A stretch of DNA of 64,000 nt, taken from NCBI RefSeq assembly GCF_051020955.1, contig NC_135013.1:248001-312000 (forward strand), read 5' to 3'. The position numbers and the translations under genes are program-made. Below are positions 54,871 through 64,000 of the stretch, piece by piece; the stretch's first letter is position 1, and every line of letters starts with the position of its first letter. The notes under the pieces are model-generated. The model saw only the letters and a list, made by a program, of their open reading frames with translations. It did no database searches and was not told where the DNA came from. This stretch comes from Megalopta genalis (lineage: Eukaryota; Arthropoda; Insecta; Hymenoptera; Halictidae).

Positions 54871-57393
54871 ACGAACATCGATAGTGGGCTCGCCACGTGA
54901 GAAGAAGGACCACAAAGCGTTTGAAAGTGCCAGAGAACACATTGCGAAGTTTTCTAAAATGTTTCAACCGTGGGAACAGTACCAAATATTTTGGATATTC
55001 GCGCAGTTCGAAGAAAATGCCGCCGCGACTGTGAGGAGATTATGGGAAGAATTCCCAAAATTGAGTACACCGACCGAATATGCCGTACGCACATTGGCGC
55101 AACGCTTTTATTCCCGCGGCATCTCATCATCAAATGACGAGGGGGCGGGTGGATCATTTTCTGCACGGATCCTCCGATCAGAAAATGATGTACAGGCGCT
55201 AATAGAGGAGAAAGAGTGTACAGAAAGTGTGCGAGGAATCAGTCGCCGCTTGGGGTAAGTCACAATTAAAGTAACCATGATTATTAATTACGTAAAAAAA
55301 ATGTTCTTGATCTGTAAATGTTTATGCATTTGTATGTATTTTTTTTCTATTGTCAGCAGTACTACCGTACACCGTATCCTACAGGACAATTCTCTGCACC
55401 CATACAAATTCATAGGGGTGAAGGAATTACTGGACACCGATTTTGATCAACGGATTCAATATTCAAAGTGGCTGCTGGGAGAAGTAGCGCGAAATCCATC
55501 GTTCTCCAAATACATTTTATGGACAGATGAAGTACTCTTCACAAGAGAAGGGTGTTTCAATGCCCATAATTTGCATTTGTGGAGCGACGAGAATCCGCGT
55601 GCGCTTCGGTCACACCATGCGCAGGTTCGCTTCTCGGTAAATGTATAGGCCGGAATTTGTGATAATTTTATCGTTGGGCCGTACATCCTTCCTAACAGGT
55701 TGGACGGTCTAGCGTATAAAATTTTTTTAAAACATGTTCTGCCAGAGCTTTTGGAAGACATTCCTTTGGAGTTCTGGCAGGACATGTTTTATCAAACGGA
55801 CGGTGCTCCGGCCCATTTCGCCACAGATGTTCGCGTCCATTTAGACGAAACCTTTCGAGACCGGTGGATCGGCCGTGGTGGACCTGTGCCGTGGCCCCCA
55901 CGGTCACCTGATTTGAATCCGTTGGATTTTTATTGTTTCTTTAGATTAACATTTTTTTACTGTTTCTTTAGATTAATTTTGTCTACTTCTAGGATGCGGT
56001 GTACAAAGAAGCGGTGAATAGCGTCGATGACATTGTTTTGAGGATGCACGCAGCTGTCGCAATGATAACCCCTAATACATTGGAAAAAGTCCAGCGACAA
56101 GTTGTAAGCCGTGCCGAATGGTGTAACGAGGTTGGAGGGAGTCATTTTAAGCAACATTTCCGCTGACGTTAATCGGCCCTTTTCAGGGCCACCAATTTTT
56201 AACGAGGGATTAAACGATTCCATGAAAAACACTCTACTCCGCCATAGGATACCTCACGGTGTGTGAAAGATCGGCGACGGGCACAGCACCATATTAAATA
56301 AACAAGGTGTGCAGGAACGTGAACTGCGGCCGCTGTCATTGACGATACCCTGCGCTCTTAGGACATAATTAACGGCCGTTCAAAGAAAATGGTATCGGAT
56401 GTCATTTCCTCGGACGACCGAACGATGAATGACAAGGGCCCACCGATGGTCTAGGTTTGGACTTTTCGGCAGTGAAACGTCGACTCCCGAACGAACGCGT
56501 CACATAAACGATCATCCGCGAACGAGTCTCAGTGATATTTCGTTATGTTTCCGGATTATCAGTGATTCATTAAGTGGTCAGTGTTTGGTGACCATGCAGT
56601 GTAAGTGAATTTCATAAATATCCATACCAGAGGTTTCTCCGACAGTATCCCTCGAATGTTGCGGTCATCGACCTGGAATCAGCTGTGTGTTGTACGAGGT
56701 CAGTGCCCTTTGACATCGTGAGCCACAATTCCAACCAGCAAATGCATCCTCAACTAAATGGGTGAGTTTCTTATTGATAATATTCTTCATATTTCTCTAA
56801 CAAACGCATCCCTTACGTCCTTCAACACGATTATTATTTATTAAATTAGCTTTGCGAATCGTTCGTTGAATTTTGTTCGGACATGGAATTATTTAAATTC
56901 ATGTATCATTTACGTACTTCGACCGGGTTACTTATTGTTAATCTTCGCTATACATATCGCATAAAAATTTCATATGGTACACGTGAGAAAATTAAAACGG
57001 TTGTCACGGTTAAACTACATATTATTTCGGGTCCGAAAATTTAGTAAACATTCTTCAGACATTCTGAAATAAGGATGAACAGCGTTTCTCTTGAAACTAT
57101 CACTGTCACATGGTAAAAAAAATATCATAAGTTCATGCTCCGTGACTTGTTCATTGATTCGGACGCCGCACACAGTCCCCCCTTCAGCTGTAAAACTCAG
57201 CGGTAAGAGCACGTGCCGCTCGGTCAATCGATAACGTTGTGGTTCACGCCAATGTCTCTCATTGGTCAGTGTTTTTCGTTAATAACTCGTAAACGAAGTC
57301 GCGGATTGCATTTTCGCAAAGGAAAAAGTTACTTCAAATGACCTAAGCTACCCCCCATTTTCGACTGTTAAAATAATTGTGGAACACCCTGTA
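54871..57393 (+). mobile_element. TACAGGGTGT transposon (Tc1/mariner relative), copy 2
   Basis: Plus-strand copy, inverted relative to 20468-25050. It ends GTGGAACACCCTGTA at 57393. It holds the transposase exons, then a long non-coding part of about 1.2 kb. It contains the empty TTAA site (55266-55269) where copy 1 carries the piggyBac. The left terminal repeat is not seen, so the start is approximate. Confidence 0.87.
54884..56166 (+). pseudogene. Tc1/mariner-type transposase, copy 2, near complete
   Basis: Exon 1 encodes an HTH-like segment (FAQFEENAAATVRRLWEEFP, RTLAQRFYSRG) and ends at a GTAAGT donor (55254). After an intron of about 100 bases, exon 2 reads TTVHRILQDNSLHPYKF, ILWTDEVLF (first Asp), GPYILPNRLDG, YQTDGAPAHF (second Asp) and PRSPDLNPLDF (third Asp). 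By my count 41 residues separate the second and third Asp, so DD41D. A last piece (DAVYKEAVNSVDDIVLRMHA to GSHFKQHFR) ends at 56164-56166. A TGG-to-TAG change after RFSVNV and disturbed text after PLDF make it a pseudogene. Confidence 0.83.
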
Positions 57394-58443
57394 TAAAGTA
57401 CTGCTACTTTTAATTGAATTTTTATTTACTGCATTCGCGATCATGTATTTCTTTAAAAACGTTTGTCATGTAGCACCGGATAATCTCTTTTTGTTATACC
57501 ACACAGAATATTTATGGATGGAACGATCACTTGCATCATGTGATGCGTACACATGACATAGAAGTCTCGTTGTCACAATATTAAAAATTAGTGCATTATC
57601 TATCAAGTTTAAGTTTTTGTAGTTTATCTAAAGTTATTTTGTCAGTTACGTTTTGTTACGATACGTTTTGTCAGTTACAGTTTTTTCACAGTAAGAATAG
57701 AAGAAGCTCTAAATGAAGTTGTAACTGTTGGAGTTTCAATAAGATGTATGCTTTGACTTCAGCGCCGTATATTTAAATAAATATATATTGAAGGGAAAAA
57801 CTCCTTTACAGTATATTAAAGTAGAGTATATAAATGTTAAAATACAAAAAACTTCCGATTTAGTATGAAACGTTGCGTACATAATTTAAAAAATTTTAAA
57901 AAGTATCGAATTTCTATGCTACATAAGTATTCGAACGTCTTGTAAAATTAAGTTGAGAAGTTATATAAATAAATATTTTTTTAACTTTTGTTACTAATTT
58001 TATACTTCTCTTGCTTAACAATATGTTTCAAGAAGTTTGACATTTTTAAAACACACGTTATTACTGAAAAGAATCAAAGGTAAAAATTAGCGATTTAACA
58101 TTTTATACTTTTCATTTCCTATTTCACTAGTTTGGTTAGACGTAGAAATTGATTTTACCATGTACGCCACACTGACGCGCACCCTATGATTCAATTATGA
58201 CACTCTAATTGCGAGATCTTTATGACTCATGTGCAAGGATAGGTTTCGCACGATTAATTTTACTTTCAAAACGATTCTATGCTCGGCTGCATTAGCTTGT
58301 CTAGTTATGTGGCGAATGTAGCTGATATTATTCTGAAGCGTATCAATTAAATTAATAGGGGCTGACCTCTTGAACCCGCTCATCGGGGCTCGACATCTTT
58401 AAATAAGGAGAAGGAAGGTTATTTTTCTCTTCGTGAGTAGCAA
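57394..58443. other. AT-rich spacer, nothing recognised
   Basis: No gene supported. Confidence 0.5.
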
Positions 58444-59250
58444 ATGTTTCTAACTGTGTTTCTACTCTTTTCATCCTTTTCCTTTTCTTTCTTTTCACTC
58501 TCCTTTCTTCTCCCTTGGTTAGGTTCAATATTGAGCGGGGAAACATGCCCCTACTGCGATTCGGCCATAATGGCCGAACCGCGTGATAATATAATTTTGC
58601 TTATTGATTTGCGTAATTTACTAACTTCCACCATTGACAAGAAACTAACTGGATCCAATCCAGCGGCAATAGGGCGGGTCTCTAACCCCAACGTATCTAA
58701 GACCCAGGACAGCTCATACTTGGAGACGGCCCCGGGCAACAACCTGATCGGCAGGCGCGCCAAAAGAGGCAGGGCGTCGTCAGGCTTATCCCAGCCTGAG
58801 CGTGGATCCCGCAGTCCCCCTTGCGGGGATGGTGAGTCCATGGCAGCGTCGTCCAACCCGATTAGGCACGAAGTAATTGCGTTGGAAGAGGAATATTCTC
58901 CGTTCCGGCCGCGCCACAGCTTGGTGCAGACCCCCTCACCTCTAAAGAAATCGTGGTCGCTGGCCGACCTCGCTCAGACGGCAACAGGCGAAAGGGACGA
59001 AGTTTGCAAGACTTTAGGCTACTTGTCAGATCGGGACGAGGGCTTTCACCGACACGAGGCACAGGCACTCAGGAAGCGCAGGATCGACGCGAGATCACCG
59101 GATGGTTGCCCGGATGACCCAACGACGAAGCGGGAGGAGTGTGTTCGCTCTTTCCCTCAGACTAGGGGGTGTCTGAGGCGAACGGGCTGCGTAAGGCGGT
59201 GGATCAGATGACCGCCATTGTCAACAGGGCGGGTAGCCGCACACTATAAC
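58444..59250 (+). pseudogene. Possible retroelement ORF1/gag fragment
   Basis: A 255-codon frame starts in a hydrophobic stretch that is probably not part of the original protein. From about MAEPRDNIILLID on it becomes charged and Ser/Pro-rich (ERGSRSPPCGDGE, KKSWSLADLAQ, EAQALRKRRIDARSPDG). Near 59160 the frame shifts, and the text continues as VSEANGLRKAVDQMTAIV in another phase before breaking off near 59250. The style recalls N-terminal parts of non-LTR ORF1 proteins, but I see no zinc knuckle and no RT nearby. GC content is higher than the flanks, supporting transfer with an element. Family uncertain. Confidence 0.4.
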
Positions 59251-59402
59251 AACCCACACATAGAAGAAAAACCATATACGTATGTTAGTTTTAGAGGTTT
59301 ACATCCACTAAAACTGACGCTTTAATATCGAAGTCTGCAGTTCGCAAGTGGAAAATTTAGATTCCCAAAAGACTAAACTCGGGGACTTCGGTTGCAAAAA
59401 TA

Positions 59403-60009
59403 CAGTAAGACCCAGCTTAACGCTGCTCCGCTTAACGCTGTTTCAGTATTACGCGGTAGTATTGGGGTTCCCTTAAATTGCACACTGTATTGTTACTTGT
59501 TGTATATGTGTGAAAATGAAACGGCCATGCACCAACCAAAAGCAGTGCACTATATAGCGACGGTGTACACTATGTATCTTTTTCAACGCTCTTTTGTTAG
59601 TCTGTCCAGAATAAAGGTTCCAACTGTATTCCCCGAAGTCGCAGTCACAGTACGAACGCATCTTTCTTGCGTCACAGTTGATTTATTAGCTGTCATCAAC
59701 GTTATTAGGTGTATAAAGATATAAACATAATATTTTATTTTATTGTGATAAATTCGGCAATTTTTAGTTCTTACGATGGGTGATTGCAAAAAAATGAAAG
59801 TAAAGCAACAAGAAAAAGCATTTCGCTGGAAACTAAAATGCAGGTGTTAAGACTATTAGATGCGGGCTAACGGCAATCTTATATCGACACTGAATTAAAT
59901 TCGTCGACTTCAACAATACGGATAATATTTTAGAAAATACAGAAAAAATCGTGTCATCAGCAACTGCAACTACAACCACAACGACTTCTGCGACAAAAAT
60001 TACCCGTGC
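59403..60009 (+). mobile_element. Tigger/pogo fragment, 5' end
   Basis: It starts TA then CAGTAAGACCCAGCTTAACG, a Tigger-type end. The inside carries a broken transposase start (KMKVKQQ, then LKMQVLRLLDAG and STSTIRIILENTEKI across frames), which resembles the CENP-B-type helix-turn-helix of Tigger transposases. It ends at the mariner insertion at 60010. Confidence 0.75.
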
Positions 60010-60011
60010 TA

Positions 60012-61249
60012 TTGGGTCGGCAAATAAGTGATTGCGGATTTTGTCGATAGATGGACTTTACACTATCTTTTGTTTTACTAACGTAGTCAAAGCATCTAAT
60101 CTATAATTTTTCCTTATTGTTTGGACTTCTACCTTTAATTTAGTAAAAGGATAATATCGATTAGTGCATTAGTTTTGTTTTTATACCAATTAAAAATGGA
60201 AGAACAGGACGTGCACTTTAGACATATTTTATTGTATTACTTGCGAAAAGGCAAGAACGCAAGAAAGGCAGTGTCAAAATTGGTTTACCAGATTTCGTTC
60301 TGGTGATTTTTCACTGAAAAATGCTCAACGATATGGCCGTCCAGTTGAAGTCGATGAGATCCATATCAAGGCCATTATCGATTCAAATCGTCATAGCACA
60401 ACACGTGATATTGCGGAGCAGCTCAATGTATCGCACACATGCATTAAAAAAAAATGAAAAATGCTTGGTTATGTCAAGAAACTCGATTTATGGATCTCTC
60501 ACCAGCTTAAGGAAATTCATTTGACGCAACACATTAGCATCTGCGATTCGCTTCTGAAACGCAACGAAACTGATCCATTTCTGAAAAGCCTAATTACTGG
60601 TGACGTAAAGTGGATAGTTTATAACAACGTTAATCGGAAGAGATCGTGGGTGATGAAAGATGAACCAGCCCAAACGACATCAAAAGCAGAGATTCACCAA
60701 GAAAAGATTGTGCTGACAGTCTGGTGGGATTATAAAGGAATTTTGTACTTTGAACTTATGCCACAAAACCAAACGATCAATTCAAACGTGTACGTTCAAC
60801 AACTCGCCAAACTGAGCGATGCAATTCAAGAAAAGCGGCCGGTATTGTCAAATCGTAAGGGTGTTGTTTTCCACCATGATAATGCAAAGCCCCACACGCC
60901 TTTGGTCAATCGCCAAAAATTATTGGAACTGGGTTGGGATGTTTTGTCACATCCACCATATAGCCCTGATCTTGCGCCTTCAGACTACCATATGTTTCGT
61001 TCCATGCAGAACTCCTTAAATGGTAAAATTTTTAATAACGCTGATGATGTCAGATCACATTTAATTCAGTTTTTTGATAGCAAAGATAAGAAATTTTATG
61101 AACGTGGAATCTTGACACTGACAGAACGATGGCAAAAGGTCATTGACAAGAACGGACAATATCTAACTGAACAAAGTTATATTTTTAAACAAAAATTTTG
61201 AATTTTCCTTCTTATTTGAAATCCGCAATCACTTAGTTGCCAACCCAAT
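60012..61249 (+). mobile_element. mariner transposon
   Basis: Inverted ends TTGGGTCGGCAAATAAGTGA and, on the right, TTGGGTTGGCAACTAAGTGA (reverse complement), with TA on both sides (60010-60011, 61250-61251). About 1.24 kb, close to full size. Confidence 0.93.
60196..61201 (+). pseudogene. mariner transposase, DD34D type, broken
   Basis: It starts MEEQDVHFRHILLYYLRKGK. A small deletion near 60270-60290 shifts the frame before NWFTRFRSGDFSLKN. TGA at 60455-60457 lies in frame after HTCIKKK. From there 246 codons are open: LITGDVKWIVYNN holds the first Asp, HHDNAKPH the second and HPPYSPDLAPSDYH the third, with 34 residues between the last two, the mariner signature. The usual Glu after the first Asp is Val. 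The copy cannot make a full enzyme. Confidence 0.9.
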
Positions 61250-61699
61250 ACAAGCTACAGTAAAACCTGTTTTTGTGCGGTCCTTTTTTATGCGATTTTG
61301 TTTTTGTGCGATTTGTTTTGTGCGACTTTTTTCGTGCGATTTATTTTTATGCGGTATATGAATCTTAGCGGCATAATAGCGGTTGTACATATGTATGTAT
61401 ACATGTTGTGGATGCACTCTGTTTACGTGGTCTCCTTGACGACGATGTATCTGGACTTCGCGACGCTCTGTTCATTTGGTTTAAACAATCAAGTGACAAG
61501 GCAGAGTCGGATACGTACTTATTGTCGCTCGACGCGCGAACAGTATACGCTTCGTATTCAGAGTTTTATCCACGATTCACGTGATTAAGGATCCATTTTA
61601 TAGTGTAATTAAAGGTAAATAAATTAGTTACTTTTGTTTCTATTTCTATGTAGTTTTTATGATTTTTATTTTATTTTTAGACATAAGTACTCCCTTAAA

Positions 61700-62746
61700 A
61701 TGAATAATTATACCCAAAAGAAAGTAAAAAGACAGACAATTCCATTAGAAACAAAAATTCTAATATTAAATAGACTAGCAGACGGTGAAGGATCCACAAC
61801 TGTTGCTAACGAATTTAAATTAGATGGCATGCGAATAAAATATATGAATCACTTAATAGTACAACAAAGGATATTAGTAAAAGAGCATCATATTCGAGAA
61901 ATATTGTAATAGAGAAGACGGAAAAGGCTCTCGTGTTGTGGATTAAAGATTTAACTAAAAAACGAATCCTCGTTCACAAAGAATTAATTCAAGAAAAAGC
62001 TAAACAATATTTCAACCAGCTGAAGGATTTAGAACCAAGTTCGACATCCTGTTTACGAAACGCGAAATTTTCTGCGAGCAATGGCTGGTTTACTGGATTT
62101 TTACAACGATACGCACTTCACAATGTGAAGATACAAGGCGAGGCAGCGTCCGCCGATGAAACAGCTGCTATGAATTATCCTAAAGCATTAGCAGAAATCA
62201 TTGATGATGGTGGATATTGCCCAGATCAGGTATTTAATGCAGATGAGACTGGGTTATTCTGGAAAAAGATGCCCAGCCGAACATTCATTGCGAAATCTCA
62301 GAAAACTGCAAGTGGTTTTAAAGCGGCAAAGGATCGAATCACACTTCTTCTTTGCAGTAATGCCTCTGGTGCAAAAATGTCAAAACCACTCATTATAAAT
62401 AAAGCTTTGCACCCACGTGCGCTAAAAGGAATAAATTTAGCTGAATATCCAGTACATTTCATGGCCAATAAAAAAGCATGGGTCACATCAGCTGTATTTG
62501 CAACATGGTTCAACGATTCTTTTGTACCAGAAGTTGAAAAATACATGGAAGAGATGGGTCTTCCGTTTAAAGTGTTGCTTAGTGTTGATAATGCACCCGG
62601 TCATCCCTGTATAGAACATCCTAATGTACAAATAGTGTTTTTGCCACCAAATACGACTAGCCTTCTACAACCACTGGATCAGGGCATAATCGCAACTTTT
62701 AAGAAATATTATGTCAAATTAACTTTCAGCTACATTCTGAAAAAGC

Positions 62747-62783
<37 letters not shown>

Positions 62784-63412
62784 CTGAATTAAGCCTACCT
62801 GAAGTTTGGAAAAAATTCTCAATTTTAGACTGCATAAACCATATTATTGCAGCAATTGGTCAAATAAAACAACACACCTTAAATTCATGCTGGAAAGCGA
62901 TCTGGCCTGAATGTGTAATTAATCGAAATGTAACGGAAAACGCGTCTACGTTATTATCTGAAATTACTGCGCTCGCACATAACATTAGCGGAGAAGGCTT
63001 CGATACTTTTGGCGAAAATGATCTGGACGAAATGATTGAGGACCAAACTATCACAGATAATGACATTATTAATAATTTGATAGATGATGAAAATAAACAA
63101 GAAGAACCGGAATCTATTTCAGCAGATAAAATATATGCAGGGATCCAGATTTCTAAAGAATTGGAAACGCATTTTCTTAAAATAGATACTAATGCGGAAA
63201 GAAGATCGGAATTCCAAAAAGAGCTGAGATCGTGCATGTCTCGCTATCGTGACGTGTACAAGCAATTGACCAATCGATTGTCGTCACAAAAACTGATCAC
63301 TGATTTTATGGTACCAAGAAACAAATCAATTGAAATACTATCGTCAAGCGACGAAAGCGATTTTGGACTAATTCGTCACAAAAAGATGCGCGTTTTGGAT
63401 TACGGCGAGTAG
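61700..63412 (+). pseudogene. Tigger-type transposase with two frameshifts
   Basis: It starts MNNYTQKKVKRQTIPLETK with a psq-like HTH (LNRLADGEGSTTVANEFKL). A frameshift near 61860 is followed in the next frame by YSRNIVIEKTEKALVLWIKD. The CENP-B-type DNA-binding part (NAKFSASNGWFTGFLQRY) and the DDE domain are intact: FNADETGLFWKKMP, LLSVDNAPGHP, and FLPPNTTSLLQPLDQGII with the last acidic residue. A (GA)n run at 62748-62780 then shifts the frame; the acidic C-terminus continues at 62780 (NAELSLPEVWKKFSILD) to 63412. Both lesions are indels. Confidence 0.9.
62748..62780. repeat. (GA)n microsatellite inside the Tigger transposase
   Basis: About 16 GA dinucleotides inside the coding region. 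The reading frame before and after differs by one base. Confidence 0.95.
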
Positions 63413-63739
63413 CAGCGACCTATTTAATGTACAATTTGAAAACTTCTCCATGTGTATGTACAATGAAGAATTAAATGTTTTTACAATTTTTCCAGGTCTA
63501 ATTTAATTAATTAATTTAATTGAAAACATTCTCTCACATCTATTTCGTAAATAATTGATGCGTTTTCTAAGTGCGACTTTTTTTATGCGGCCCCTGTCCG
63601 CCGCATAAAAAAAGTTTTAGGTAGTGTATCGTACAAAGTTGTTTATTATATGTAGGTATTTATAAAATTTCCAAATATTTTTTTGTACGATTTCTTTTAT
63701 ACGGTCCCTATCCACCGCACAAAAACAGGTTTTACTGTA

Positions 63740-63908
63740 TTCTACCCTATTATGGTAGTTTGACCACGGAAAATCTTCTACGACCTGATCTACCCGTTAG
63801 TTATAGAATTGTTCTCGATCTTTACCAGAAGGTATTAGATTTTTACACCCTGAGGTTGCAGGGCACATTATATTTACGGATTTCACTAGCATACCACTAT
63901 CAAATGTG
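63740..63908. other. Spacer
   Basis: No feature recognised. Confidence 0.4.
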
Positions 63909-64000
63909 TGTTCCGTCACGTAGGACCTCCCGCAGACCTCTCTCTCGTGAAGGTTTATGGCACGGACAAGCGTGGGTCATCTGAGGAGATGGAAAACTTT
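63909..64000 (+). repeat. GC-rich LTR-like unit, second copy, cut by the window end
   Basis: TGTTCCGTCACGTAGGACCT and the following 70 bases match 43839-43930 with few differences. It has the same orientation as the first copy. Confidence 0.75.

Larger units (their letters stand above)
61259..63737 (+). mobile_element. Tigger/pogo transposon, full length
   Basis: Ends CAGTAAAACCTGTTTTTGTG and its reverse complement, with TA on both sides (61257-61258, 63738-63739). Subterminal regions hold repeated TTTTTGTGCGATTT and TTTTTATGCGG motifs, partly as a hairpin near the right end. About 2.48 kb. Confidence 0.92.

Overview
The window reads as repeat-rich, gene-poor insect nuclear DNA. An ant or other hymenopteran is my inference, from the AT-rich background and the mix of element families (CsRn1-like Ty3/Gypsy, R1-type non-LTR, piggyBac, mariner, Tigger/pogo, and a Tc1/mariner relative with TACAGGGTGT ends). 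No intact conserved host gene is present. The one clear host gene is a decayed copy of DNA topoisomerase III alpha.

Layout. 1-5010: a Ty3/Gypsy element on the minus strand with open gag and pol, inserted at the edge of a 30-bp minisatellite (5011-8030). 8350-10915: TOP3A pseudogene with introns, minus strand. 11-20 kb: a palindrome, a small mitochondrial-like fragment, a CACGTG-rich dispersed repeat, an LTR-like promoter unit, a deleted piggyBac, a Gypsy gag fragment with its LTR, and fragments of a jockey-type RT and of the TACAGGGTGT family. 20468-25050: a TACAGGGTGT transposon on the minus strand, split by a full-length piggyBac at a TTAA; the second copy at about 54.9-57.4 kb preserves the empty site. 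25-34 kb: mostly AT-rich DNA with MITE-like inverted repeats. 34.56-35.95 kb: a nuclear mitochondrial insertion with 12S and 16S rRNA pieces.

36.2-40.3 kb is the most unusual block. It holds a Mutator-like transposase followed by a YqaJ/lambda-exonuclease-type nuclease, a tandem array of 109-bp units with two hairpins each, and two tandem copies of a small three-exon gene, one of which ends in an RGG-rich tail. 43.8-45.3 kb is an LTR-like GC-rich unit that starts again at 63909. 45475-47240 is an LTR-flanked element with an unrecognised protein. 47380-54188 is a full-length R1-type non-LTR retrotransposon with 283-bp tandem repeats at its 5' end and a 14-bp target duplication. 59.4-63.7 kb is a Tigger fragment, a mariner and a complete but frameshifted Tigger.

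The genes do not form a host pathway. Nearly everything is mobile-element machinery in various stages of decay. Several elements nest in one another, so relative ages and empty sites can be read inside the window.
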